In this document: one piece after another, positions 1 through 9,265 of the stretch
How positions within the stretch are numbered: the first letter of the stretch is position 1
How the letters are laid out: each line of letters starts with the position of its first letter
From: Armatimonadota bacterium
GTDB taxonomy: Bacteria; Armatimonadota; Zipacnadia; UBA1398; JAKPQA01
NCBI GenBank assembly: GCA_029547025.1
Contig: JAKPQA010000035.1
Location: 124,001 to 188,000 of the forward strand
Length of the DNA: 64,000 bases
Direction: 5' to 3'
Translations under genes and position numbers: made by a program
Notes under the pieces: model-generated
Databases searched by the model: none
Seen by the model: only the letters and a program-made list of their open reading frames with translations
What the model was told of the DNA's origin: nothing

Positions 1-541
1 GTCCGAGTCCGTAGCGCTCGACGAATGCCGCGCATAGGGCCGTGGTGTCCTCGGGCGCCGACTCGGCCGGTGCGGCTGCCGTGTCGGCCACCTCCAGGAC
101 CTCTGGCGCGCCGACCCCACGTGAGGCGGTGGCACCGTCTTGCGCCATCAGCCGGTGGCAGTACCGGGCGACACGGCGCACCATGGGAGCATCGATCCGG
201 TACTTGGCGGCGTAGCGCTGGGGCTGCTCATAGGCTTGGGGCTGCGCCAACTCCTCCAACCACCCGGGCACGTCGCAGATCCCGTGCTCGCGGATGATGC
301 GGACCATCTCGACATCGAGGTACTCGTCGTACCGCTCGCGCGGAATGCGGCCGCGGAGGCCGATCTTCGCGAGGTACCCTCGCTCGCGCAGGGCACGGAA
401 GAGAGGCAGGTTCTCGAACTCGGCAATGGCGGCGCGGAACTGCTGTTCGGTCTGCTCGGACAGCTCAACGGCCTCGGGTATGCGTCGCCTGCGGGTGGTT
501 ATGGTGGTCTCGGGGCGGACTCGAGGCTCGGGTCTGAGCAT
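1..541 (-). CDS. Hypothetical protein, C-terminus beyond the window
   Basis: An open frame starts at an ATG at 541 with a GGAG Shine-Dalgarno six bases upstream and runs off the left edge (about 180 codons visible). The product starts MLRPEPRVRP and has an arginine-rich N-terminus. A helical charged core follows, with motifs such as NLPLFRALRERGY and RIPRERYDEYLD. An alanine/proline-rich linker then leads to a segment AAFVERYGLG at the window edge. There is no signal peptide or membrane segment, so it is probably cytoplasmic. I do not recognise the family and assign no function. It is the last visible member of the leftward gene run starting near 8045, 87 bases after the kinase gene. Confidence 0.6.
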   Translation of the reverse strand, partial: MLRPEPRVRPETTITTRRRRIPEAVELSEQTEQQFRAAIAEFENLPLFRALRERGYLAKIGLRGRIPRERYDEYLDVEMVRIIREHGICDVPGWLEELAQPQAYEQPQRYAAKYRIDAPMVRRVARYCHRLMAQDGATASRGVGAPEVLEVADTAAAPAESAPEDTTALCAAFVERYGLG

Positions 542-628
542 GGCGAGCTCCGTGCAACGAATTTGCCAGCGGCAGTGTAGCAGCGGGCGCGCGGCGAGGC
601 AACTGCAGAGGGACAAGGGCTGGGGGAC

Positions 629-1807
629 CTACGGCATTGCAGGCTGTGGGCGGGTCTTGGGGAGACAGATGGTGAACACGGTGCCGTCGGGTTCCTGGCT
701 GGTGAACGAGATGCTCCCGCCCAGGTAGCGCTCGGTGAGTAGCTTGGCGCTGTGGGTACCGATGCCTCGGCCGGCGGGACTCTTGGTCGAGAACGACCGG
801 AGGAAGACTTGAGACCGGACCTCCGGCGGCATGACCTCGGCGTTGTGGACGGACAGCGCCACCTGGTCGCCCCGGTCCTCACCGGAGAGGTCAACGGCGC
901 CCCCGCGTGGCGTGGCCTCGAGCGCGTTCTTGAGCAGGTTCCCGAGGACCCGCCGGGCCAGGGCGGGATCGGTCTCGAAAGCAATCTGCGGGCAGCACCC
1001 CAGGCCTATGGTCTTGTCGCGCGCGACCGTGTGGTTCCGATAGAGGCTGGCAACCGAAGACAGGAGCTGGTCCGCGAGTACGGGAGCGAGCTGCACCTTC
1101 AGGTCCCCCCGCTCCGCCGAGAGGAGCTCGCGCTGAGCCACGATCTCCTCGGTGATCTGCTCCGTGAGCTGGACCAAGTCGCGTCTGAGCTCATCGGCCT
1201 GAGCGGGATCCTCGGCATCGGTCTTGAGCAGCTCGGCGATGGCGATGATGCCCGTAACGGTGTTGAGGACGTCGTGGAAGAACACGCGTTCGAGCACATC
1301 GCGACGCTTCTCGGAGCTGATGTCGCGCATGGCTACGATGGTGAGGCCGCTTCCGCCAACGAGCACGAACGTGGCGCGGACTTCGAGGTCGAAAGCGCCG
1401 CCATCTCGGTACCGGCGCGTGCGGATCCGGCACTCACGCGTGCACGCGCGCTGGGTGGCCAAGCACTCGAGGATCGCGTTGACGGCGCCACACGGCTCGC
1501 AGCAGGCGCTGGTCCCGCACCCATCGGGGGCCCCTTCGGCGTTGACGCATTCGATGAGCTCGCCCGGGCGCAGGCCGACTAGCGACTCGGGATCCTCCAC
1601 TCCCATGGCCTCAAGGAGCACTGAGTTGACCGCGATGATCTGCCTCTGGGAGTTGAGCACGAGGGCGAGGTCGGGGATCGCCTCGAGGAGAGTGACTGCG
1701 AGCCGGTTCGAGATGAACTCCCGCCGCGCCGCGTGGAGTTCGTCCGGATCGGCCCGGCCCGCCGGCGCGTAGTACGTACGAGCCGGTCCCACATGGTGCC
1801 GGTACAT
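629..1807 (-). CDS. PAS-domain sensor histidine kinase with cysteine-rich PAS insertion
   Basis: Soluble two-component histidine kinase of 392 residues. The PAS domain (about 38-160) begins LLEAIPDLALVLN and carries an unusual cluster of eight cysteines (C87, C97, C102, C103, C106, C115, C122, C126). The phosphoacceptor region is FFHDVLNTVTGI with H178 as the likely phosphorylated histidine. The ATPase domain shows the N box NLLKNALEA and a glycine-rich GRGIGTHSAKLL segment. No transmembrane segment is visible, so it should sense a cytoplasmic signal, perhaps redox or metal. The ATG at 1807 is preceded by GGAGGGG eight bases upstream; a longer open frame to 1882 would overlap the preceding gene and lacks such a site. 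No response regulator lies beside it. Confidence 0.88.
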   Translation of the reverse strand: MYRHHVGPARTYYAPAGRADPDELHAARREFISNRLAVTLLEAIPDLALVLNSQRQIIAVNSVLLEAMGVEDPESLVGLRPGELIECVNAEGAPDGCGTSACCEPCGAVNAILECLATQRACTRECRIRTRRYRDGGAFDLEVRATFVLVGGSGLTIVAMRDISSEKRRDVLERVFFHDVLNTVTGIIAIAELLKTDAEDPAQADELRRDLVQLTEQITEEIVAQRELLSAERGDLKVQLAPVLADQLLSSVASLYRNHTVARDKTIGLGCCPQIAFETDPALARRVLGNLLKNALEATPRGGAVDLSGEDRGDQVALSVHNAEVMPPEVRSQVFLRSFSTKSPAGRGIGTHSAKLLTERYLGGSISFTSQEPDGTVFTICLPKTRPQPAMP

Positions 1808-1838
1808 GCCGTCATCCCCTCCGTCGCCGATGGCCGGT

Positions 1839-4800
1839 CTAGGCGCCCGAGAGCTCCTCGATGGCCCGCGCCACGCGATCACGGTGCGCCAGTAGAACGG
1901 CGGGATCCTTCGTGAACTCCGTCAGGCTGCGCGTCACCTCAGGCGACACCTCGAGCAGTGCTTCGGCCCGCGCGAGGGTCTCGGCATCGGCGCCACGGGC
2001 GCGGGCTCGCCCGATGGTGTCGCGAAGGAGCCAGAGGTACTCATAATCCTCCATACCATCGCGGAGCATCTCCCATCGGATGGAGTTCACGGGGCCGGTG
2101 ACATAGGGAGTCGTCGTGTCCTCGGGATCCGTGTTGGGCGGGTAGAGGAATCTTCCATCGCCATTGCCCCAGGGAAGCTTGGAGCCGATGGGAGTGCTAT
2201 AGCCGCTCACCCAACCCATGGGGTCGGTCCAGGGGTTCTGAACCGATGGCGGCGGGTAGGCGCAGTCACTGGTCCAGTAGTTGGTCGTCCACACGAGCAC
2301 CCCCTGAACGTTCGCCTGCCAGGTCTGCCAGAGCCACATGCGCATCTCGATGGCGCTGTGGTCGATGAACAGGCCGCAGTAGGGCGCCTTGGGTCCAGTA
2401 CAGACGTACCACCAGATCTCGTCGCCCGCGGCCTGCCGGGTCTCGCACGACTGCTTGTCATAGTTGGGAGTTAGGGGGCACCAGATGTCGACCGAGCCGA
2501 TGAGCTCCGGGGTGACCTCCTCGGTCAGGAGACGCCGGACGCTGGGGGCGGCCCGGCCCAGTAGCCTCATGCCGTCTTTGACGAAGTCATAGTCACGCGG
2601 CTCCGGCTCATCGAACCAGTAGGTGTATGCCTTGTCGAGCCAGCCCTTCTCGCGGAGATGGGCCTCCACGGCACCGAGGTAGCGGGAGAAGAGCTGTTCG
2701 TACTCAGGCGAGCCCTGCTGGTAGCCGCCGAGACTCCCGAGGTAGCGCGAGTGGAAACTGCCACCGCCCATCCCATGGAGCGAGAGACAGAAGGCGGTGA
2801 TGCCCAACTCGTCAAGGTACCGGGCGGCCGCCTCGTCGAAGGCCGTGAAGTCCAGTTGGACCTCGACATCATCGGGTGTGTAGATCCGCTCGAAGCCGCC
2901 ATCCTCGACGGCGTTGGCCTCGTTCAGCGCGCCGAAAACGATGTCGTCGAACCAGGCCTCGCCCGTGTGCTCGCCCTGTTCGGTCCACGGGGTGGGGCGG
3001 AGAACGATGCGCACGAATCGGGCCCGAGCGTCGAGCCGGTCGTCGATCAAATGCTGAACGCGCTGCCACTCGCCGGAGCCTGTCTCCGTGAAGTCGATGT
3101 TGTGGCCGGAGATCCACTGGCCCGCCTGATCGTAGGTGTTGAGGGTGACGCTGTAGCGTTGGCCGGGCTCACCGGTCCGGACAGACCACTCGAGCCGGTA
3201 CTCGGTCCCCGGGTTGGCGGGGATCGCGGGGCGGTAGTCCTGTGCCGCCACGGCGGTGGCCGAGTCATCCACGATGTGGAGGCACCGCTCGCCCTCGGGA
3301 ACCCCATCGACGCCGGCGACGACGCGACCGGGGCCCTCCCAGGGCGAACCACCGGCCAACTCGAGGGTGTACGGGGCCAGCGCCATGGGGTCGATGGGTG
3401 CGATGCGGTGAGCGGCGAAGTTCTGCATGTAAAGATCCCAGACCCGCCGCTGGTCGTCACGATCGGTGAGGTTATGGTAGCGGAAGATATTGCCAGGCCA
3501 GAGCCCGAAGCTGGAGGCAACGTGGGTCTGAGTGGGAAGGGTGACCGCGTAGACGTGAACGGCGATGGGGAGGCGCAGCGTGCTGCCCTGCGCCTCGACG
3601 ACCAACGCGCCCCGGTAGTCGCCGGGCGGCGTGTCGGCCCGCGTGTGCACAGTCACCCAGAGTGGCTGATTGCGGTCGGCCTCGAGCGCGATGGGGCCAG
3701 AGACGGGCGGTAGTGGATCCGGCCAGTCGCCCGGGGTGGACGAGCTATCCGACGGAATCTCGACGGTGAGGTAGGCCACGCGGCAGAGGTCGACGTCGGC
3801 TGCCGGTATGGTCCCTGCCGGCCCAGTGAGGTCAGTGACCGAGACCGCGGCCTCGGGGATATCGCGCTCGGGGCGGAGGACGATCTGGACGGCCTCATAC
3901 TCGTTGCGGGCCATGCGGATCTCGGCCGCTTCCGCTCGGACCTGGGGCAGCCCGCGGGTCCGACTCACTTTGTGCGGCGCGTCGCACCACCAGGCGGCGA
4001 TGGGGCCATCGGAGCGCAGAAGGGCACCATAGGAGGTGTCGTGCAGGTCGGCAACCGTCACGGTGGTTCTCGCCGTAAGCAGCGGCGCGCCATCATCCGC
4101 GGACGCAATACGGAGCTCGATGGCATAGTCGCCGGCCCAGGGGAGCGGCATGCCGAACGTGGTCGCCGGACCCGTTCGTTTGCTCGCACCGGTTTCACCA
4201 GGCCCCGGCGCGGAGAGAAACTCGAGCTCGGCGTTCACCTGGATCGGCACGCCGCCCGGAGGCGTGTCGAGGCCAAGAGTCAGCTCGCCCTGGCTTGGAT
4301 CGCTGAGGGCGGTGAGCCGCAGCGGCAGCTCCGGTGTCTGCTCGATGATCCCCCACAGCTGCGTGGCGCCCCGGCGGGATGGCGTGACCGGAGTGTCGAG
4401 CTCCGCGTCGAAACGGTATCCGTAGACCTGCAGACCGCCCTGGAGGGGTGTCTCAGGTTCGAAGCGCAGCCGGACGAAGACGACATCGGCGGGGAGCAGA
4501 CGCGAGGGGATGGCGCAGTCGACGGAGGTGACGGAGTTGGCCGAACCGGCAGGGAGCCATTCCTGCCCGTCGACCGATGCCTCGACGACGAGCGTCCCCC
4601 CGGTGTAGTGGCCGATCGACACGTTGGCGGTGGCGGAGGCAAACGTTCTTCCAGGCACTTGGTGCCGATAAACGACCTCGGAGCCGGCGGAGAGCAGCCA
4701 ACGGTTCGAGTTGAAGCCCGCGCCCTGCTTCTCCAGGAACCGGCAAGAGGTGGAGCCATCCCATGCCAGATCGTGGACGGCCGAGAAGTGTGTGCCGTCG

Positions 4801-5318
4801 ATCTGCTCGCCGGCGCCGAGCTCGATGCCATCCTCAGTGAGATGCAGCGGCATCACGCGGTACAGTGCAATGTCGTCGTACTCGACGCTTCCGTTCACAT
4901 GCCACTGCCCAAAGTGGAGGGTGGTCTCGGGCTGGTCCTCGGGGACCCGGAAGGCGAAGGAGTACTGCTGCCACTCGGCGGTGCCGGCGAAGTCGCGGTT
5001 CGCGAACTCGGGCCCAGTGATCAGAAGCCCACCGGCGGCACCGGGCAGGCGCCGTGCCCAGAAGGAGACGCGGTAGACGCCACGAGGTTCGAGAGTCACT
5101 GGTACGCGCCACCGCGCATCGTCCATTCCGGTGCCAGTGGCGCGTACGCAGCGCGCACCGGTGTGCCCCCCGGTTTCCCAGGAGCCCTGCCCTGTGAGCG
5201 TCCACCCCGAGGGGGTCGTGTCTCCTTCCTCGAATGACGGGCTGGGCACGACCGGCTCCTGGGCCCAGGCTAGCGGCGCCAGACCGACGGCGCACAAGGG
5301 AACCCACCATTTGGCCAT
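1839..5318 (-). CDS. Large secreted DUF4091-domain glycoside hydrolase-like protein
   Basis: Exported protein of 1159 residues. A signal peptide (MAKWWVPLCAVGLAPLAWAQ) is followed by carbohydrate-binding-like beta domains (FEEGDTTPSGWTLTGQGSW at about 30-50 and further jelly-roll-like segments to about 600). A TIM-barrel-like region follows with LDELGITAFCLSLHGMGGG and KAYTYWFDEPEP. The C-terminus is the DUF4091 hallmark RWEMLRDGMEDYEYLWLLRD. DUF4091 proteins are believed to be glycan-active, but substrates are mostly unknown. The acidic FDEPEP motif is a plausible active-site element (inference). The ATG at 5318 has GAGAGGGG nine bases upstream; a TTG three codons earlier is less likely. It sits in a leftward gene run, 22 bases after the YbaK-like gene. 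Confidence 0.85.
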   Translation of the reverse strand: MAKWWVPLCAVGLAPLAWAQEPVVPSPSFEEGDTTPSGWTLTGQGSWETGGHTGARCVRATGTGMDDARWRVPVTLEPRGVYRVSFWARRLPGAAGGLLITGPEFANRDFAGTAEWQQYSFAFRVPEDQPETTLHFGQWHVNGSVEYDDIALYRVMPLHLTEDGIELGAGEQIDGTHFSAVHDLAWDGSTSCRFLEKQGAGFNSNRWLLSAGSEVVYRHQVPGRTFASATANVSIGHYTGGTLVVEASVDGQEWLPAGSANSVTSVDCAIPSRLLPADVVFVRLRFEPETPLQGGLQVYGYRFDAELDTPVTPSRRGATQLWGIIEQTPELPLRLTALSDPSQGELTLGLDTPPGGVPIQVNAELEFLSAPGPGETGASKRTGPATTFGMPLPWAGDYAIELRIASADDGAPLLTARTTVTVADLHDTSYGALLRSDGPIAAWWCDAPHKVSRTRGLPQVRAEAAEIRMARNEYEAVQIVLRPERDIPEAAVSVTDLTGPAGTIPAADVDLCRVAYLTVEIPSDSSSTPGDWPDPLPPVSGPIALEADRNQPLWVTVHTRADTPPGDYRGALVVEAQGSTLRLPIAVHVYAVTLPTQTHVASSFGLWPGNIFRYHNLTDRDDQRRVWDLYMQNFAAHRIAPIDPMALAPYTLELAGGSPWEGPGRVVAGVDGVPEGERCLHIVDDSATAVAAQDYRPAIPANPGTEYRLEWSVRTGEPGQRYSVTLNTYDQAGQWISGHNIDFTETGSGEWQRVQHLIDDRLDARARFVRIVLRPTPWTEQGEHTGEAWFDDIVFGALNEANAVEDGGFERIYTPDDVEVQLDFTAFDEAAARYLDELGITAFCLSLHGMGGGSFHSRYLGSLGGYQQGSPEYEQLFSRYLGAVEAHLREKGWLDKAYTYWFDEPEPRDYDFVKDGMRLLGRAAPSVRRLLTEEVTPELIGSVDIWCPLTPNYDKQSCETRQAAGDEIWWYVCTGPKAPYCGLFIDHSAIEMRMWLWQTWQANVQGVLVWTTNYWTSDCAYPPPSVQNPWTDPMGWVSGYSTPIGSKLPWGNGDGRFLYPPNTDPEDTTTPYVTGPVNSIRWEMLRDGMEDYEYLWLLRDTIGRARARGADAETLARAEALLEVSPEVTRSLTEFTKDPAVLLAHRDRVARAIEELSGA

Positions 5319-5340
5319 CTGCGGCAACCCCTCTCACGGG

Positions 5341-5838
5341 TTACAGATCCGCCGCGAAGTCGACAACCTCGGGGCGCACGATGCGTTCGTAGTCCTCTCT
5401 CCGCAGGTCCATGGAGCGCGCGCGCTCGCCGGCGTTGAAGTCGATACGGTCCACCGCCCGCAGCGACGGGTCCATGAGAACGCGGAGGCCAAACAGGTTT
5501 CCGAAGGGCGGAACACCGCCGGGCAGGCACCCGGTTCGGTCCATGACGGCCTCGGCGCTGGCGAGCTGGACGCGGCGCGAGCCCAGGTGCCTCTTGAGCT
5601 TCCCAAAATCGGTGCGGCGCGCGGCCGAGATCACGGCCATGACCAGGTCCCCGCCCGTGTCGAGCACCAGCGCCTTGGCGCCACGCTCGAGGGGCGTGCC
5701 GCGCACCCGAGCGGCCTGCTCGCTGGTGCGAACTGGTTCGTGCTCCATGACGCGAAAGTCCGCGCCATGGCGTGTGAGCAGATCGACGATACGGTCGAAC
5801 ACCATGGTGCGTTCCGCAGGCACCCGCTCGCCGCTCAC
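5341..5838 (-). CDS. YbaK/EbsC family aminoacyl-tRNA deacylase-like protein
   Basis: Single-domain YbaK/prolyl-tRNA editing protein of 165 residues. Members hydrolyse mischarged aminoacyl-tRNAs such as Cys-tRNA(Pro) or Ala-tRNA(Pro). Family features visible are the early VMEHEPVRTSEQAARVRG, the ALVLDTGGDLVMAVI strand, the lysine-containing DFGKLKRHLGS, and the CLPGGVPPFGNLFGL loop near the active site. I chose the GTG at 5838 because it overlaps the stop of the upstream gene (GTGA) and has GGGAG eight bases upstream. An ATG at 5805 would give 154 residues and is the alternative. Translational coupling with the GH99-like gene is likely. Confidence 0.85.
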   Translation of the reverse strand: MSGERVPAERTMVFDRIVDLLTRHGADFRVMEHEPVRTSEQAARVRGTPLERGAKALVLDTGGDLVMAVISAARRTDFGKLKRHLGSRRVQLASAEAVMDRTGCLPGGVPPFGNLFGLRVLMDPSLRAVDRIDFNAGERARSMDLRREDYERIVRPEVVDFAADL

Positions 5839-8045
5839 CGCTTGCGCTCCCGTTCGAGCACGAAGTCGACCGATGCCGACGCGGGCACGAGTTGCTCGAG
5901 CGGCAGTGAGTCCTCGGTGTCGCTGAGCAGATAGCGCGACCGTGTGCCGTTGGCGGTCAGTACCAGATGCACTGGACCATCGGGAAAGGCGGAGAGGTCC
6001 ACATCGGCCTCGGTGCCCTCCAGCCCGGTGACGAGGGTCTGTCCGTTGGCCGCCACGGAGAACGACTCGGGCTCGACGCCCACCCAATTCCAGATGGCGC
6101 GCACGGAGTCCGCCCGCACGGTCTGCTTCCGCAGTGGGCTTGCGATAGCCACCACCGTGGTCTCCGGTCTCGCCTGACGGTAGAGGTCGATCAGGGCGCG
6201 AGTCAGGTTCAGATAGAGGAAGCCCCATCCGCCGTTGCCACGGTAGGCGGGGGCGGTCAGCGAGACGGGTTCGATATCATCGCTGAGCTCGACGCTGTAG
6301 GAGTCGACATAGACATTGTGCTCGTCACCATAGCCGTTGCCCTCGGGCTGGCCGGCGAACTCATTGAACTGGTGGATCTCGAGGAACCGCGGCCGATGCT
6401 CGAGCGCCGCTTTGAATGTCTCGATGTACGTCCAGCCGCCCCGGCGGCCATAGGCAGTGGGGGCGAGCCACCCGCCCGAGCTGAAGAAGGCCGTCGAGAC
6501 CGTCAGTGCCTCGGGCTGACCCTCATATGTGGTCAAGGCGGGCACCAGGCTGCCATCCATCCACGACCAGTAGCCGGATTCGTTCAGCCTCGTCCGATCC
6601 GACTGTGAGGATTGCCAGCGAACGGTGAAATGGTCATCGCGGACAGGAGCCTGGCCTTCGAGGCCGCTCGGGCCGCTGCCGTTGTGGATCAGCACCAGGG
6701 GCTTGCCCAGGTACTCGACGAAAAGCCCACGGAAGCGGGGGTTGCGGACGTAGTTGTGGTAGATCCAGTCGAGCTCCTCGTTGATGGCTTCGGTGGTCGT
6801 CGCTGGACCGTTGTTCAGGCCCGGGTAGAGCACCACCGCTGGCGCGGGGAGGCCCTCATCGCGCAGCGAGGCCAGAGTCTCGAGGGCCAGGGTGGTGCAG
6901 TGGATGATCTCGTTGGGGCTGTCGTCGCGCTCATCCCAGTGGCTCTTGCCCCACAGGTGGTTTGTCCAGTCGACGATGAGGAAGTCGATCCCCGACTCCA
7001 TGAGCCAGATCATGTGCTGGCGCAGTGCGTCGGGGTCCCACGACCAGAACTTCCCGACTACCGGCACGGCCTGAGCAGTAGTCCAGTTGCAGTTGTGGGG
7101 CGTGAACCAGGGCTCCCACTGCATGCCGACGAGATGATCGGGATCCCGCACCATCGTGTGCAGAGTGCGTGGCTCGACGCGGACGCTGATGGTGTTCGAG
7201 ACCCATGCACCGGGCTCTAGCGGCGTTCGGGTGAACAACAACCGGCCATTGCGCAGCGTGGGCCAATCCGTCATGGTTCCGGCCCAGAGCGAAGTCGCAG
7301 GGTCTCCGAGGGGGTTCGCCGGCGCGCCACCCGTGGCCGCAGCGGGCCATTCCGCAGGCTGGCTGCCGAACGTGACCCAGTGCTCATCGGTGGTAACGAG
7401 ATGAGTGCCCTGGGGCGTGGTCAGCTCGAGGCGTGCGAGGAGACCTGCCGGCCCGGAGCCGTTCCGTGCCTCGGCCGAGAGAACGTTCGCACCCGGCCGT
7501 AATCGCCCATGGAGGTCGGCGAAGGGCTTCACGTCACTCCAGCCCCCGACCTCGCCGAGAAGCTCGCCGTTCAGATAGACCGTGGCCGAATCGTCGACGG
7601 CGAGCCAGAGTACGGCATCCATGAGATCGTCGGGCACTTCGAAGGCGCGCTGGAGCCAGAGTGTCTGGTGGTCGGCGACGGTCTCGGCCCAGATCCACCG
7701 TTCGGGCGCATCGGGCTCGGGCCGGGCCTCGACCTGCAGCTCGACCGGCCCCGGGTTCGGAAGCGGGATGTGGAAGACGGCCCTACCGTTGGCATCGGCG
7801 TGCTCGTGGGCGCCCCACCGAAACCCGTTGGCGTAAGGCAGCAGGAGACAGGCTGCGGGGGTGCCGTCGGAGTTGCGCGCCTCGGCCGTCAGCGTGACGA
7901 CGCGGCCCATGCCAACGCGGTCGTGGTCCGCCGTGAGGTTCACGCGGACGTCGCCGACGCTTGCCGTCATGGTGTGGGACAGCAGTAGGGTCACGGCGAG
8001 CAGCATCGGGGTTTGCAGGGGCCGTGGCGGCCCCCGGGGCTCCAT
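5835..8045 (-). CDS. Secreted GH99/GH71-like glycoside hydrolase family protein
   Basis: Exported protein of 736 residues with a hydrophobic signal segment (MLLAVTLLLSHTMTASVG). The N-terminal part holds an Ig-like beta domain and a jelly-roll module (ERWIWAETVADHQTLWLQR, VYLNGELLGEVGGW) like the substrate-binding domains next to rhamnosidases and galactosidases. The catalytic-like barrel begins around residue 300, with PWFTPHNCNWTTAQAVPVVG, MESGIDFLIVDWTNHLWG and KPLVLIHNGSGP. This pattern resembles GH71/GH99-type endo-acting enzymes and relatives. The exact family is uncertain. The ATG at 8045 is used; an ATG at 8006 just before the signal segment is possible. It is the first gene of the leftward run. 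Confidence 0.72.
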   Translation of the reverse strand: MEPRGPPRPLQTPMLLAVTLLLSHTMTASVGDVRVNLTADHDRVGMGRVVTLTAEARNSDGTPAACLLLPYANGFRWGAHEHADANGRAVFHIPLPNPGPVELQVEARPEPDAPERWIWAETVADHQTLWLQRAFEVPDDLMDAVLWLAVDDSATVYLNGELLGEVGGWSDVKPFADLHGRLRPGANVLSAEARNGSGPAGLLARLELTTPQGTHLVTTDEHWVTFGSQPAEWPAAATGGAPANPLGDPATSLWAGTMTDWPTLRNGRLLFTRTPLEPGAWVSNTISVRVEPRTLHTMVRDPDHLVGMQWEPWFTPHNCNWTTAQAVPVVGKFWSWDPDALRQHMIWLMESGIDFLIVDWTNHLWGKSHWDERDDSPNEIIHCTTLALETLASLRDEGLPAPAVVLYPGLNNGPATTTEAINEELDWIYHNYVRNPRFRGLFVEYLGKPLVLIHNGSGPSGLEGQAPVRDDHFTVRWQSSQSDRTRLNESGYWSWMDGSLVPALTTYEGQPEALTVSTAFFSSGGWLAPTAYGRRGGWTYIETFKAALEHRPRFLEIHQFNEFAGQPEGNGYGDEHNVYVDSYSVELSDDIEPVSLTAPAYRGNGGWGFLYLNLTRALIDLYRQARPETTVVAIASPLRKQTVRADSVRAIWNWVGVEPESFSVAANGQTLVTGLEGTEADVDLSAFPDGPVHLVLTANGTRSRYLLSDTEDSLPLEQLVPASASVDFVLERERKR

Positions 8046-8197
8046 TTCCTGCGCGTTCGCTCACTCATTCGGGGTGAGCGGATTTCGATTCGCCCCGCTG
8101 CGGGTGCAGTCCTGCCGCGCCACCGATCATGCAGGCAGGCGGCGGTGGGCCGCCGAACAGCATAGGCGAGGCACGGCCGCCGAGGGGGGCGCCACGC

Positions 8198-9265
8198 ATG
8201 ACACCACGCGAGAGGGTCTATGCCGCGCTGCGCGGTGAACGAGTCGACCGGATCCCGTTCACCGTCTATGGTGGACTGCTTCCGCGGAGTGAGACGGAGC
8301 GTCTGCTGCGCAACGAGGGGTTGTGCCTTGTCGACCGCATACCGGTGTTCTCGTGCCACAACCCCACGGTGGAGTTCGAACGGCGGGAGTTCTGGTGTGA
8401 CGGCCGTCTGTGGGTCCGGCAGAGCTACTGGACTCCGGTGGGCGAGGTGACCGAGCTGCTTCGGACCGGCGGAGGCTACGGCACGAGCCTCCGCCAGGAG
8501 TTCCTGATCAAGCGTCCGCCGGACTACGACGTGCTACGCTACATCGTGGCCCACGAGGTCTACACGCCGGCCTACGACGAGTTCCTCGCGCACCAGGCCA
8601 TGGTGGGCGATGACATCGCCGTGATCGGTAACCTCGGCTACTCGCCGTTCCAGCAGATCCTCATCATGTGGGCAGGTCCCGAGCGCATGGCCATCGATAT
8701 GATGGAGTGTCCGGGCGAAGTCCACGCCCTCTACGACATACTTACGGATCGCCACCGCGAGCAGTATGAGCTGGCTGCCAACAGCCCGGCGGAGTTCTTC
8801 ATCTATGGTGACAACGTGACCGCCGAGATGGTGGGTGTTCCGCGGTTCGAGCGGTACATCGCGCCACGCTACAACGAGTTCGCCGAGGTCTTGCATGCCA
8901 AGGGGAAACGTCTCGGATCACATCTCGATGGCAAGATGGGGGCACTGGCCGACGCGGTGAACCGTACGGGGCTGGATTTCATCGAGGCGTTCTCGGCCGC
9001 TCCGGATGGCGATCTCGAGCTGAGCGCCGCGCGGCGCGCCTGGTCCGAGAAGGTCATCTGGACGAACTTCCCTTCTCCCCTGCACCTGGCGCCGAGCACC
9101 GAGATTGAGGCCTATTGCCAGCAGATGCTCCGTGACGTGGCACCCGGCGATCGTCTGCTGGTCGGCGTGACGGAGAACATCCCCGAGGGTTCGTGGCAGC
9201 GCAGCCTGCCGGTGGTGTCCGGCATCCTGGCGCGGGAGGGGCGTCTGCCCTTGGCGGGTTGCTAG
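8198..9265 (+). CDS. Uroporphyrinogen decarboxylase (URO-D) superfamily protein
   Basis: Protein of 355 residues beginning MTPRERVYAALRGERVDRIP, the standard opening of URO-D/MtaA-like proteins. It also has the barrel motif GSHLDGKMGALADAV and the C-terminal GVTENIPEG segment. True HemE enzymes have an FAGAPFTLASY-type signature that I do not find. This is therefore more likely one of the many paralogues of unknown function, perhaps a corrinoid-dependent methyltransferase, than a haem enzyme. The ATG at 8198 has GAGGGGGG upstream; an earlier in-frame ATG at 8129 adds a low-complexity leader and is rejected. It is divergent from the GH99-like gene, and its stop overlaps that of the convergent sulP-like gene. 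Confidence 0.85.
   Translation: MTPRERVYAALRGERVDRIPFTVYGGLLPRSETERLLRNEGLCLVDRIPVFSCHNPTVEFERREFWCDGRLWVRQSYWTPVGEVTELLRTGGGYGTSLRQEFLIKRPPDYDVLRYIVAHEVYTPAYDEFLAHQAMVGDDIAVIGNLGYSPFQQILIMWAGPERMAIDMMECPGEVHALYDILTDRHREQYELAANSPAEFFIYGDNVTAEMVGVPRFERYIAPRYNEFAEVLHAKGKRLGSHLDGKMGALADAVNRTGLDFIEAFSAAPDGDLELSAARRAWSEKVIWTNFPSPLHLAPSTEIEAYCQQMLRDVAPGDRLLVGVTENIPEGSWQRSLPVVSGILAREGRLPLAGC

Noticed and set aside
25-1582. Several plus-strand open frames across 25-1582
   Set aside because: They run opposite to a kinase and a helical protein with clear family motifs. Their products are arginine/alanine-rich with no domain, as expected for shadow frames in GC-rich DNA.
2658-5237. Long plus-strand frames opposite the DUF4091 gene (351 and 421 codons)
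   Set aside because: The minus-strand frame has a signal peptide, ribosome binding site and DUF4091 signature. The plus frames show no motif and follow the third-position bias of the real gene.
5341-6228. A 295-codon version of the YbaK-like gene
   Set aside because: The first 130 residues overlap the GH99-like gene out of frame and are low in complexity. The family domain begins near 5838.
8140-8155. Small GGCGG/CCGCC hairpin upstream of the URO-D gene
   Set aside because: Only six base pairs of GC-rich sequence, which arise by chance at this base composition.
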